Made by a program: the position numbers and the translations under genes. Below, in pieces: positions 43,389-55,540 of a DNA stretch of 64,000 nt (within the stretch, counting starts at the first letter, position 1; every line of letters begins with the position of its first letter). Source of the DNA: Mallotus nudiflorus (Eukaryota; Streptophyta; Magnoliopsida; Malpighiales; Euphorbiaceae); NCBI GenBank assembly GCA_947683625.1, contig CANTUR010000195.1, positions 1 to 64,000 of the forward strand, given 5' to 3'. The notes beneath the pieces were generated by a model. The model saw only the letters and a program-made list of their open reading frames with translations. It did no database searches and was not told where the DNA came from.

Positions 43389-43976
43389 ATGAAATCATCA
43401 AACCCACTCTCCGTCATACTAGACCAACATAGGCTCACGGACCCAAACTTTGTAGATTGGCTAAGGAATCTAAAAGTAGTTTTGACTTCCGAAGAAATAC
43501 TATACGTATTAGAACAACCACTACCTAGTTCACTTCCCGCAAATGCTTCTCAAGAGGAGAAAGACACTCTTAAAAATTGGAAAAAGCATGATTTGCAAGC
43601 ACATTGCATTATGTGGGCTTCTATGAGTACCGATATCCATCGGTAACATGAGAAGTACAATAGTGCAAATGAAATCCTACTTCACCTGAAAGAGTTGTTT
43701 GGTGAACAGAGTAGGACCGTTAGATATGAGATATCAAAGCGGTTGTTGTTTCGTACTAAAATGAAAGAAAGTGAGGATGTGGCGGTCCATGTGAACTCAA
43801 TGATAAGATCAATTGAGGAACTAAAAAGTCTAGATTTTTCAATGGACTTCCATCTCCAAATAGATTTGATCCTGCAATCACTTCCTGAATCATTTGGGCA
43901 GACCATTGTAAATTTTCATATAAATAAAGTAGAGTGTACACTTGCTAATTTATTAAACATGCTTGTAACATCCTAA
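43389..43976 (+). pseudogene. Copia-3 gag, capsid domain
   Basis: It would form the virus-like particle. ATG at 43389 starts MKSSNPLSVILDQHRLTDPN, FVDWLRNLKVVLTSEEILYV, LEQPLP, then WKKHDLQAHCIMWASM, a UBN2-type Copia gag start. A TAA at 43644 interrupts it. It continues LKELFGEQSRTVRYEISKRL, MKESEDVAVHVNSMI, DFHLQIDLILQSLPESFGQT and ECTLANLLNML, then a TAA at 43974. A basic stretch (KKNYKKKKG) links to the zinc knuckle. Confidence 0.9.
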
Positions 43977-44099
43977 AAGACAATACAAGGCAGTAAGGGG
44001 AAGGAGACTGTTCTTATTGCTTCTTCTAGTAAGACTAAAAAGAAGAATTATAAGAAAAAGAAAGGCAAGACAAATGTTTTCAAGCCTATAGGTAGAATA

Positions 44100-44640
44100 G
44101 CCAAATCTAAAGGCAACGGAAAGGTGAGGGAAGACCCAAACAAGGGTAATTGTTACTATTGTGAAGGTAAAGGACATTGGAAAAGAAATTTTCCTAAGTT
44201 CCTTAAGCCTTTACAGACTAAAGGAAAGGATAGTTTTAGAGAAGGTATGTTTTTCTCTAATTTTTCTAAATGTTCTAATAGTTCGTCAAATGCATGGGTA
44301 TTGGATACCGGTACTAGTTCTCACATTTGTTTATCTTTACAAGATCTAGCAAATAAGAGAAAGTTGAAGCCTAATGAAGTAACCTTAAAGCTTGGAAATA
44401 GTGCAAATGTTGCAGCTAAAGCTATAGGGTCAACTTTAATTGCTCTTTGTAATCATATTTTATTATTGGATGATGTATTATATGTACCTAATGATTATAG
44501 AAACATAGTCTCTATTTCTAGTTTGATTAGAAAAGGTTATGAATTTTTATTCAAAAGAGACATATGTAATATTTACTTTTAAAGTAATATTGTTGGCTTA
44601 GGTTATTTAATACGTGGTTTATATTATATTGATAATAATT
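44100..44640 (+). pseudogene. Copia-3 zinc knuckle and protease
   Basis: CYYCEGKGHWKRNF at about 44151-44192 is a CCHC knuckle whose last Cys is Phe. The protease active site WVLDTGTSSHIC lies near 44298-44333, with the D-T-G triad intact. VLYVPNDYRNIVSISSL follows (family VLYVPxLxxNLLSVxxL). A TAA at about 44581 closes the frame. Integrase-side coding resumes just after. Confidence 0.85.
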
Positions 44641-45840
44641 CCAATAATAATGAGCTTCAATTTATGAGTAATAAATATACAATGCTAATTGAAGATACTT
44701 CTAATTCCAAACATTTATGGCACTTAAGATTATGTCATATTACTGAAGATAGAATCACTAAGTTAGAAAAGATGGGAATCTTGAGCAATCTTGAATCTGC
44801 ATCTAATCCAACTTGTGAAGCTTGTCTTTAGGGCAAGATGACTAGATTACCATTTATAAGACAAATGGCAAGAGCCACTGATATATTAGAAGTCATACAT
44901 AGTGATGTATGTGGGCCATTTTCTAAAATGGCTAGAGGTGGTTTTTACTACTTTATAACCTTTATAAATGATCTATCAAGATTTGGGTATTTATTTCTTA
45001 TAAAGAATAAATTTGAATCTTTTGAAAATTTCAAAGAAATCAAAGCGCAAGTAGAAAACCAAATTGGGAAAAATATTAAAACTCTGAGATCAGATTGAGG
45101 AGGTGAATACTTGAGTACCGAGTTTATTGAGTTCTTAAAGGAACATGGCATTGTATCTCAACTCACACCGCCTGGAACACCTTAGTTAAATGGAGTATCT
45201 GAAAGGCAAAATCGTACTTTATTAGATATGGTACGATCGATAATGAGTTATACGGATCTTCCTATTTTTCTTTAGGGTTATGCACTCCAAACTGCCTATT
45301 ATATCCTTAATCGTATTCCATCCAAATTTGTTTCTACTACACCATATCAGATATTGCATGGTAGAACACCAAGTCTTAAACATGTTAAGATTTGAGGATG
45401 TCCAACTTTTATCAAAAAATTAAAGTTGGACAAGTTGGATGTGAAATTAATAAAAGGAAGGTTTTTTAGATATCCTAAAGATAGTTTAGGATATTACTTT
45501 TATCTTCCTGTTGAATAAATAGTTGTTGTCAACAGAGATGCCATTTTTCTTGAGAAAGAATTTCTAAAGGAAGGTGGCATAGGAAAGAAGATCATATTAA
45601 ATGAAGAGTCATCTAAAGAAATAGAACAAACTGATCAAATGAATATTGATCAACCCGAGGAGCCTATTCTAATTAAAAATATCATCACACCAACTCCTAG
45701 AAAATCTAGTAGGGCATCTCATCCTCTGGAGAGATATGGCCTTTTACATGATATGCAAAAGTTACATGCTCATAAAGATAGTCTTCATATAGATGATCCT
45801 ACCACATATAAAGAAGCTTTATCTGATAAAGATTCTTTTA
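44641..45840 (+). pseudogene. Copia-3 integrase and linker
   Basis: Pre-integrase HLWHLRLCHI and CEACL(stop)GKM carry the zinc-site region. Core motifs: EVIHSDVCGPF (first Asp), YYFITFINDLSRFGYLFLI, KTLRSD(stop)GGEYLSTEF (second Asp), TPPGTP(stop)LNGVSERQNRTLL (catalytic Glu in SERQNR), LPIFL(stop)GYALQTAYYILNRI and the GCPTFIKK region. The linker has RKSSRASHPLERYG. At least six in-frame stops occur between 44829 and 45516, and each is one transition away from the expected Gln, Arg or Trp codon. Confidence 0.9.
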
Positions 45841-46780
45841 AATGGATTGATGCTATGAGACTGAAATGGATTCCATGTATACAAATGAAGTCTGGACACT
45901 TGTTGATCCTCCATAAGGTATTTTACCTATTGGATGTAAATGGATCTTCAAGAGAAAGACCGATGCAGATGGAAAGGTTAACACCTTTAAAGCTAGGCTT
46001 GTAGCGAAAGGGTTTTGCCAAAGAGAAGGGATCGATTATGAAGAGACCTTTTCTCCAATAGCCATGTTGAAATCCATTTGAATTCTTTTAGCTATAGTTG
46101 AACATTATGATTATGAGGTTTGGCAAATGGATGTCAAGACTGCATTCCTTAATAGTTATCTTGAGGAAGAAATTTTCATGGAGCAACCCAAGGGTTTTGA
46201 ATCCAAGGAAAGCTATAAAGTGTGTAAGCTTAATAGATCAATATATGGCTTAAAGCAAGCTTCCAGGAGCTGGAATCATCATTTTGATTAGACTTTTTGT
46301 TCTTATGATTTCATAAAGAATCAAGATAAGCCTTGTGTTTATAAGAAGGTTAGTGAGAGTCAAATCACTTTCTTAGTCTTGTATGTGGATGATATTTTGT
46401 TAATTGGAAATGATGTAGGAATGATGACTTCCGTAAAAGTCTGGTTATCTAAAACTTTCTCTATAAAAGACTTAAAGGAGGCAACTTATATTCTCAGGAT
46501 TCGACTCTATAGAGATAGATCGAAGAGAATGATGGGTTTATCCCAAAGTCTTTACTTGGAAAAGATATTGAAGAGGTTCAATATGCTTGAATCCAAGAGA
46601 GGATTGTTACTATTTAGGCATGGTGTTCATTTGTCCAAGGGTATGTCTCCAAAGACACCCGAGGAAATGGAACAAATGGCTAAAGTTCGTTATGCTTCAG
46701 CAATAGGAAGCTTAATGTATGCTATGTTATGTACTAGGCTTGACATTGCCTATGCTGTTAGTGTGACTAACAAGTTTTAA
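45841..46780 (+). pseudogene. Copia-3 reverse transcriptase
   Basis: After a frame change near 45890 it reads GCKWIFKRKTDADGKV, ARLVAKGFCQREGIDYEETF, SPIAMLKSI(stop)ILLA, WQMDVKTAFLNSYLEEEIFM (first catalytic Asp), EQPKGFE and SIYGLKQASRSWN. LYVDDILLIGND is the intact YVDD active site near 46380. Then come KEATYILRIRLYRD, LSQSLYLEKILKRFNM and GSLMYAMLCTRLDIAYA. Stops at about 46079, 46290 and 46778. Confidence 0.9.
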
Positions 46781-47308
46781 TCCAATCCAAGTTTAGAACA
46801 CTGGATAGCTGTTAAATCAATCTTTAAATACTTAAGAAGAACTAAAGATTTGATCTTAACTTTTGGAGAAGGTGATTTACAGATTAATGGCTTTACAGAT
46901 TCTGATTTTCAATCAGATATGGATGATAGAAAGTCTATATCCGGGTTTATTTTCATCTGTAATGGCAGTGCAGTGAGCTAGAAAAGTTCCAAACAAAGTA
47001 TCACTGTTGATTCCACTACAAAAGCCGAGTATATAGTTGCATCAGATGCTACTAAAGAAGCTGCTTGGATTAGGCAGTTTGTAATAGAACTACAAGTTGT
47101 TCCTTCCATTGAGTTTCTAATTTCTCTCTATTGTGACAACAATGGAGCCATAGCATTGGCAAAGGAACCAAGGTCTCATCAGAAATCCAAACATATAGAA
47201 AGGCGCTTTCATATTATTCGAGAACTTATTGGCAAGGGCGATGTGGTCATCCAAAAGGTAGCTTCAACTGACAATGTTGCTGATCCACTGACTAAAGCGC
47301 TCACATAA
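46781..47308 (+). pseudogene. Copia-3 RNase H
   Basis: HWIAVKSIFKYLRRTKDLIL, FTDSDFQSDMDDRKSISGFI (catalytic Asp region), SSKQSITVDSTTKAEYIVAS, AAWIRQFVIEL, LYCDNNGAIALAKEPRSHQK, KHIERRFHIIRELI and ADPLTKAL. All expected motifs are present in order, with one stop (about 46979, for Trp) before the normal end. The polypurine tract and 3' LTR follow. Confidence 0.9.
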
Positions 47309-47371
47309 CTACAGTTAGACTATCATCTTGAAAAGATGGATCTTAAATATTGTAGTAAATGGCACTAGTGC

Positions 47372-47382
47372 AAGTGGGAGAT
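47372..47382 (+). other. Copia-3 polypurine tract
   Basis: AAGTGGGAGAT directly ahead of the 3' LTR, the usual plant Copia form. Confidence 0.9.
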
Positions 47383-49534
47383 TATTAGTATAAGGTATGC
47401 CCTGGTGGCATTCTTGTAATTATTTAGACATTGTATATAATCCCTGTGGCAATAAAATATTCTTTTAAATAAATATGTTCCTTTTTTTAGTATTTATCCT
47501 TTAGTATTATGTTAAATAAATTTATTATCAAAGAGTTGATAATATGAGTTACAAATTTATTCAGTACATTTACTATAAATTGTTCATAGTCGATTAATTA
47601 ATATTTGGATAATATTAATTAGACTATCACCTCTATCTATTTTCCTTGATTAGTGTGAGAAACTAATAGTGGGAGGTAGTGAATCTTATGCTACTTGATA
47701 TGAGTAATCAAAATAGACATGTGGATACTCATTGGATGGGTTAATCGAATAATGACATTAGTATTGTGATTGCAAGGATATTCACATATAATCAACAATC
47801 ACAATCTAGATTATAATGGTGCATATAGTCCTTTGACTTGAGGTGGCATAGTCATCCACATTTAGGTGGTTAGAGTTTGTTACCGCTTACATACTTGTGT
47901 TAATCATCACATGGGTATATGGTGTGTGGTGGCTCTAATTAGTTAAATGTAGGGATGAATGTTTAACCAAGATGGGATTCATTACCTGGTGTGAAACGGG
48001 ATAGATCCTATGCTATCTAAGTTTATTCTTGATGAATAAATTCCTGACCAGGATAAATACAACACAGTCTGAAAAAGAGTTTCAGTACTAAAAAGAGTTC
48101 TAGTATTTGTTGTAATTTATCAAGAATTAAAATTTAAGATGAGGTCATAAAATAAAGCTATTAGAGTTTGATAGTACCTTGACTCTAGGCTATATTAGGA
48201 TCTTTAATGAAAGGAATTTAGTGCACAGTAATTATGATCATGTTCATGTGAATCATAATATGCATTCATTTCTAATCGAGTAGTTGTGATATCGATACTA
48301 GAGATCACTCACAGCTTATGAGAGCTAAATGTGAATAATTGGGATTTTCACATTTAGAATTGAAAAGAGTTTCAAATAATATTAAATGTTAATATTATAT
48401 TTTCTCATTGCAATTTAGACATGAACCTAGTAAGTCACACCTAATAGAGTTTTATTTATTCACTATAGTATTAATCTAATTATTGATTAAAAGAGTTTAA
48501 TCAATTAATCAAGATTAATAGAATTAGATTTATGTTTTGAACAACGACTCTAGTATATCATGAAACCTAATTCAAATAAGAGTATTATTTATTAATTAAT
48601 ATTGGATATTAATTAATATATATTAAATTAATAAATATATATATGTTGTTATTTATTTATGGACTTATATTAATGGTCCAAATTGGTTTGGAGAAGGCCA
48701 AAGTTTATTTTGGATCAAAGATTAGTTAAAGTCCATATCTATGTATATGTATAATTTAATATGTAAAATAATACATTTGATGTATACTTTACATACAAAT
48801 TTATACATTAATATGTGTAGGTAGCAAGCTCAATTATTGAATTAAGCAAGGTGGCATATTAATTAAGCGGATATTTCTAAAGTATGCCTAAGGTGTCATT
48901 TTTAATCATTTAGATGGTTAGGTGTATACCTAAGGTGGCATACTTAATAATCACTTAATTAATTAATGTATACTTTTCCTTAGTGAAAAATTACTACACA
49001 TATATCTTTTGACATATCTAAGGCAAGTAAAGTGACTTAGTAAGAGAAGGGAGAGGCAAAATAATGCTTAAGTGAGTTTTTGCTTAAAGAGTTAAGAAAA
49101 ATCACTAAGTAATTTTGGTTATGATAAGATCATAAACCAAAAATAAACACAACATATACTCTATACTTGTGCTCTTAATTAAATTAGTACAAGTTACTAA
49201 ATTTAATTAATACAAGTAAGTGATAGATAAGGTTTTGGTGTTTCAAACTAGAGGTCTTACATTTTGAGGGCTAAGCATTTGATTCATGGAATTGAATAAA
49301 AGGAAGGCTAAGTTCTACAACAAGTAAGTTTACAAATTTCTAATTAATTAATTATTTGTTTGTATATTGCTTAATTTATTTAGTTGTGTATTTCAATGCA
49401 ATTTGAATCCTGGGCAAATAAAATTCTTCATTTTATGAAGGGTTATGATGAGCAAAGTTTTGAAATTTACTCTATTTAGACTTATGCTTACAACACATGT
49501 ATTTATGTCTAAATACCATAATTGATTTCTAACA
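47383..49534 (+). repeat. Copia-3 3' LTR
   Basis: TATTAG to CTAACA, followed by the target copy GTTAT at 49535-49539. Confidence 0.95.
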
Positions 49535-49539
49535 GTTAT

Positions 49540-49977
49540 TTGACAGTGACATGTCATAAATATATATTTCAAAAATTATATGTGCAAACACAACAAACTC
49601 ACATGTGGATGTAATTACAATAATTAGTACATGCATCACTTGTCATGAAATAACAGAAATTTATATTGTTTTGACAACATTGAGTTGTAGCCTCACATGT
49701 CTACAAACTAAATAATTACTATTCTTCCTAATTTACATAACAACAAATAAATACGTTACCTTTGTTTTTTCTTTTTTTTTTCAATATAAAAAAAAAAACA
49801 ACAAATGGACTTAAAAAAAAAAGTTGCTGGAAGAATAAGAACACGAAGTAGAAGAATAAGAACACGAAGTAGAAGAAGAAGAAGAAGATTTAGATTTGAA
49901 AGCAACAACACAGGTGAGAAGCTTCACTAATGGTTGGCAATTTAAAGGTAAAAATATCACACATTTTGCTAGTTAGA
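49540..49977. other. AT-rich stretch with a 21-bp tandem repeat
   Basis: No gene seen. Two perfect copies of AGAATAAGAACACGAAGTAG plus A lie at 49832-49852 and 49853-49873, followed by a GAA-rich tract. Confidence 0.8.
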
Positions 49978-50462
49978 CAGGCGAAATGCGTGAATCTATG
50001 TCCAAAACCCACCAATGAATCTCTACAAATAATCTCTGCATGATGGGATTGGGCAACCATGTGGAGACGAGGCATTTCATCATTAGAAGAGGCGAAATGC
50101 ATATACATTTTGGCACTGGTACAAATGAAATGCAAATACTTTTCCCACATTTCGCTATCATTTTGCTTCTCCCATAGGCGAAATGGCCTTGCTTCCTAGC
50201 AAAAAAAAAAAAAAAAGAAAAGAAAAAAGCTGCATTTCCTATTTGATCAGTCTTGTCTTGTCCATTTGTAACAAAATTGTGATTTTCTGTGCAAGAGGAA
50301 TAAAAATTTTTTTCTCTTTCATGTACAACAGCATTTCGCCTTTGGTAATGGCAAAATGCATACAATTTTTTTATTTTTCTTCATTTCGCCTCTACTAATG
50401 GTGAGTGAACTGTGGTCAAAGTTATCCTCACCTCATTTCACTTTTCTTATCGGAGAAATGAA
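49978..50462. repeat. cluster of GGCGAAATG / CATTTCGCC words
   Basis: About ten exact or one-off copies of the 9-mer on both strands: near 49979, 50091, 50150, 50176, 50332, 50351, 50384, 50432 and 50453. The surrounding words (ATTAG, TGGTAATGG, ACTAATGG) recur too, so this is a degenerate array. Open frames across it are not protein-like. Confidence 0.6.
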
Positions 50463-50710
50463 CTTTTTTTCAAAAAAAAAATAAAAAATACAACAAAAAT
50501 GGAAATACTTTTAACAGTAACATAAATTTGGAAACATTTTCATTTTTCACCACAAAATTGGTAATCAGCTCGTATTTAGTCCCCTGTTTTCTGAGTCAAA
50601 AGAACAGTAAAAAGAAATGTATTGAGTGATCTTCCATATACTTTATCTATAATATGTTTTGCCATAGCATTTTCCAGTCAATTTTCTTTTCAGGAATTGA
50701 TGTTGATAAG

Positions 50711-50953
50711 ATTAACCGAATTGAATTGAAATATTTTGATTCCGTTGAATTAGATACTAATATCTAGTTCAGTTTATTTTATATTAAGAAATTCAATAAT
50801 TTGTATATTTCAATTGGTTGTTTAAAATTTTTTTGGTAATTTAACATATTTCTTAATAGCTGTCCATACTTTTTTTTAATATAAAATCAAATTGAACCAA
50901 ATATTAGTATCTAACTAAACTGAATCAAAATATTTCATTCCGGTTTAGTTAAT
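50711..50953. repeat. long imperfect inverted repeat (MITE-like)
   Basis: Arms 50711-50795 and 50878-50953 are reverse complements over about 75 bases with scattered changes. For example, GAAATATTTTGATTC pairs with GAATCAAAATATTTC, and TAGATACTAATAT with ATATTAGTATCTA. The loop of about 80 bp has no genes. A miniature transposon is one explanation; no clear TSD was found. Confidence 0.7.
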
Positions 50954-53900
50954 TGACTTTGTAATTTTATTTTTAAAATTAACTTCAACTTTTTATTTAT
51001 TCATTTAATATAGTTTAGATTATATTCATTAATGATATAATTAAAAAATATTTTTTATTTATAATTTTATTATTAATATATAATTTTCCTAAATAAATAT
51101 ATTCTATACTACATTAAATTTTTTTTGGTAATTTAGTTTCTAATGTTTCGGTTTAAAAAACCGAAATTTAGAAAATTACTGACGTATTAGGGCTAATACA
51201 TATTGCAACTTTACGTAATTTTCCTCTTTGACTGATTAGTTAATTATTGTTGGGACTTGAAAATAATAAACAAAATTAACGTTTATTTTGAGTTTGAGAA
51301 TTACAATAGTGAACGTAAAGACATGGAGTTTTCCTATCAGGCGCAATGCTGGATATGATCATTCTGTCAACTCATAAATTTGATAATAATCCTTCATGAA
51401 AATGGGTTTTTGAATGAGTCCATGGTTTAGGCCGGGCCCTGGTGCCTAGCAGGTTCAATACCTTCAAACTTATTGAGGATTTTTCTTAAAAGCCAGACAT
51501 CAAAGTACCAGGGTCAAATCCACAATCTTATTCAAAATTTTTCTTAAATTATCATCCATCAGATTACAATTAGTTCTCAATTATCATCATAATTGAAATC
51601 CAATAAATTATTATCATAAATGAACTATGATAACAATTAATTCAAAAACTAAATTTAATTGATTAAGTGTGTAAACTTTGCCATTGCTCCAGTAAACACA
51701 TAAATAAAGTTAAACTCATGTAATGCAAAATAAGTTGATTTATGTAAAATCCAATTCACACTGTTTATATGTTACTTAAAATTTTTATATTTTTCAGATG
51801 TGAGATTCATTCACATCTCCAACAATATTATTAGTAATTCTATATTTTATTAGTGTCTTTAGTACAAAAATTAAAATTTCAGAAATTCGTTAAATTTAAA
51901 TAAAAACTTTTACTCTTTATATTAAAAAATACTCTTCATAATATTAAAATTATTTTTAATTTTAAAGAATATTATTGGAGACACTCTAATAGGTTCATAT
52001 TTATATTTTTATATATTTAAAAAATTCTGTATACATGTTTTCAGTGCATATACTCATTTTTAATCTTCATCTTCTGCCATAATAATAATAATAATAATAA
52101 TAATAGTAATAATAGTTGTAGTAATAGTTTTTGTTAGATTAATTGGAGAGTACAAAATGAATTACGTGTTTGAATTGGAATTTTCCTTAAGCTGGGCCGA
52201 CGGGTAGTGAGTGTAGTGTAGTGTAATGTAAAAGAACTAGCATGCAAAAGAATGAGAGTGCAAAGTGTGTATTGTAGTTCATGCAACGTGAGAGTGAGTC
52301 TGTGGTATTAATGTGTGAGTAATTTGTATAAGAGTGAAAATAATTTGTGAGTTTATTTTTTGTGAAAAATATTTTCTTATTCCCTTATTCAGGTTCTAAT
52401 TTTATTATTTATTCTTACACTCTAACTCAACATTTGATCCCTTAAAAAAAGGAAGATTTTTTAGCTTCCAAAATGGCCTATTTTAGGATTATTGAATTGT
52501 ATATGATACTTCATTATGCCATCAATTTAGTAAAATGGAATATGAATATACAAAAAATTATATGTATTTGGGATATTGTTGTATACGCCGGGTGTATTGC
52601 ATCCTATGATTGAATGCATAACACATAATTTAAGTGTAAAATATTTAACCAATAAAAATAAAATAAATATTTTTATTATTCACATCTAATTAGGTACATT
52701 ATATTTAGTGCCGATAAAAAATTTTTCCATTTAAAATACTATATTCATTTATATATTATATATTTGAATTTTATCATAAGTATTTTACATTTAATTAAAT
52801 TATTTGGAAAATATTCCATTATATATATGTATATATATAATTGGATCTTAAGTAGATAAGTGTTTTCATACATTAACTGGTTCACAAAAACTATATATAT
52901 AATAGTCAAACTAATGGCTTGATTCCTCTATTAGCTTTTAAATATACACTTGATTCCTGTAATTATGCAGCTGTAAGATATGGAATTTTTTTATTCCATC
53001 GATCAAAGGAAGAAGTAGAAGAACAGCGATGCGGATGAGGAAAAATGGCTTTTAGATTTGATTTTACTTTTTACAGTAGTCATGTGGAAATATCACCTAA
53101 ATACGTGCGTCTTTTCTTATATTAAAATTAATGATATATATATAAATTAATATTATGAAATCAAAAATAAAATTTAGTAAGCAGATTTACTTGAATAGAA
53201 AAATTAGAATTAGTCACATGAACCACCAAAACAGACTAACCATCTCATGAGAGTTTGACCATTAAGCGTGTGAAGGTTGTACTGAATTTTATCTGGTTAA
53301 AATTTAATTTATTTATTGCCAAATCAAATTCAAGCCAAACTTAATATATTATCTGTGTCATAAAATATTCACGAGTTTAAAAAATTAATCATTAAAAATT
53401 AAAAATAAGCTATTTACTATATAAATTATAATATATCTAATAAAAATAAAATTTTTATTTTAATTATATATTTATTAAATATATTTTATATATCTAATAT
53501 CAAACTAATAATATATTAAACTTGTGAATTAGATTACGTATTTTTATTCAAACTTATTTACAAATTTTACACGGCCAAAATTCATATAATTTACTAAACC
53601 GATTTAACAAAAGAGTTTAAACAACCTTTTATTGAATCCAATTTCCTGTAATTGTTTATCACTTTGGTTCATTTTTATTATTCTCTGAGGAGAAAGACAA
53701 CAAGAGGGCTTGCTTGGCGTGTTATAATTTCAAATATTTATCATTTTTGTATATTTGAAAATTCTACATATATTCACCAGTCGATTAATTGGACACGAAA
53801 AAAATAAAATTACATGCTTTTTTTTCTTAAGCTGGTCCAACCGGCACTCAACGAAGAACATATTTCCAAAATCCATCATTGATTAGACTTAGCCACAAGT

Positions 53901-54095
53901 TTGCAAGCAGCATCTATTTTTCCTCATGAGGACTTCATATTTTATATGAACACAAATTTATTTCAGTTTAAGTTCACACTTTTATTTTTCTTTCTAATAA
54001 TTTGAGTTCAATTTTTGGATAAACATTTAAAAAATAAATTTTTTAAAAAAAAAAATCAGACCGATATAAAATAGAAAAATAACATTATATACAGA

Positions 54096-54162
<67 letters not shown>

Positions 54163-54631
54163 AATTAATTAAATTAGAATTTTAAAATAAATTTTAGTTA
54201 TAATCCCAGCGTAATATAATTTCCTAAAAATTAATAATCTAAATATTATAAGTTATTTGATAAGAATTAGTCTTTTAAATCATCTAAAATTAATTTATAT
54301 ATTGATGATGATAAAATTTAAAATTTACACCTTCATTTTGTTGAGTTGGAGTGTATAAAGCAAAAAGAAAAATTACAATTTTTAGCATGCGAAAAAAGGA
54401 ACAATGAAATATTTTTCATTAAAGATGTTTCATTATTACAAGAACAAAATAAATTATTTTCACTCTTGATACTTTTGCTACAACACTCACACTACTGTAC
54501 ACTCACACTTGCTTTCTACCACTGATTGTTTTTGCTTCACATTGCCATGCAAATAGTTTTATATAGTCATTGTCTAACCTTGCAAATCAAGCAATACCCT
54601 TTTAAATCATTGTAAGTTGTCCAAAAATCTT
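50954..54631. other. AT-rich intergenic DNA, no gene seen
   Basis: No reading frame resembles a protein. Contains (TAA)n at 52078-52113 and (AT)n at 54098-54158. A short word (CTTAAGCTGGNCC(G/A)ACNGG) recurs near 52189 and 53829, in similar AT-rich surroundings. Confidence 0.65.
54098..54158. repeat. (AT)n microsatellite
   Basis: About 30 AT units. Confidence 0.95.
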
Positions 54632-54810
54632 GGGTAAAGGTGCATTTACCCCCTTAATTTTGGTGCTAGAAGCACATAAGCTCTTTTCATTTGTTGAGGA
54701 CCGTTTTAACATAAATTTTATACTTTCTCTTATTATTGGCTCCTCTCTTAATGGTGGAGACATTTATTTAACTAGTTGTTTGCTCCAACTGACATGGATG
54801 GGAAACGGGT
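54632..54810 (+). repeat. MULE left terminal inverted repeat
   Basis: Begins GGGTAAAGGTGCATTTAC. From 54688 it pairs with the right repeat: CATTTGTT(G/A)AGGACC, TTTTAACATAAATTTTAT, GACATTTATTTAAC and TTGTTTGCTCCAACTGAC. Similarity fades after about 54800. Confidence 0.85.
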
Positions 54811-54932
54811 CAAAAAGACATGTCATTGAAATTAATACTTTTTCTTCTTCTTCCCTTTCAGCTACAAAATTGTTAGATTTCTCCATAAAAATTAAAACCT
54901 TAATAACCTAATTGAGAAATTTGCATACAAAA

Positions 54933-55540
54933 ATGACATCAATGTTGTCATCATCTTCTTCTTCAACATCTAGATGTTTGATATATAGTAGAAGAACTAA
55001 CGTGGAACTCGATTACGAAGGAGAGAAGAAATTCTGCCATTGTCGAAACTAAGGGTTTAGATTCATTACTCTGAGGTGGACATCATGGACGATAATCTTG
55101 TGCGTAGGTTCTATGGGTGTCCTAATTATAAGGTAAGTTAATAAATTAAAATTTTCAATTAGTCTTATAGTTAAAGATGGCTGCTTTGTTGTGATTTTAA
55201 TGTAAGTCAAAGTATGATGGATGTGGCTTCGCATGTGAATGGATGTGACTTTTTTCAATGGCATGACGAAGATGTTATTGTTAGAGTGAAGAATTTACTG
55301 AATGAATTAAAGTATGATAAATTGATGTTGCTAAAGTAAAACAAGCAATTGAGGGCACATATAAATAGTGGGTCAAGTAGTATGGGGGAAGATATTAATG
55401 TAGTATGAAGAGAGTTAAAGAAATTAGAGAAAGAACAAGAGAAAAAAGTTGAGAGCTACAAGAAAAAAATGACAATAGCGTAAATAGCTTGTATTCTATC
55501 ATGGATAATCATTGTAATTGTAATCCTACGTATGATTTAA
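54933..55540 (+). pseudogene. GRF zinc-finger protein remnant carried in the MULE
   Basis: From ATG 54933: a Ser-rich start (MTSMLSSSSSSTSR), then FCHCRN. After frame changes come RRFYGCPNYK and, past an intron-like gap (about 55131-55205), GCDFFQWHDED. The pattern C-x-C...GRRFYxCPxYK...C.FFxWxD(E) is that of the zf-GRF nucleic-acid-binding domain. Next are a heptad-rich Lys/Glu coiled coil (RELKKLEKEQEKKVESYKKK) and a hydrophobic C-terminal segment (ACILSWIIIVIVILRMI) ending at TAA 55540. Small plant GRF proteins have this same order. It runs opposite to the transposase and is probably a captured host gene or a MULE second gene. Stops and frameshifts break it. Confidence 0.7.

Larger units (their letters stand above)
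39930..49534 (+). mobile_element. Copia-3 LTR retrotransposon with structured leader
   Basis: LTRs 39930-42092 (2163 bp) and 47383-49534 (2152 bp) run TATTAG to CTAACA; the left end is probably TGTTAG mutated. The perfect TSD is GTTAT (39925-39929, 49535-49539). A tRNA-Met-type PBS lies at 42094-42108 and the polypurine tract AAGTGGGAGAT at 47372-47382. Gag, protease, integrase, RT and RNase H follow in Copia order on plus. LTRs over 2 kb and a 1.3 kb untranslated leader are large for Copia. About 14 differences in the first 370 LTR bases by hand count. Confidence 0.95.

Noticed and set aside
49890..50398. Small genes on both strands around the GGCGAAATG array
   Set aside because: Frames change with the repeat words, have no recognisable domains and no conserved start context.
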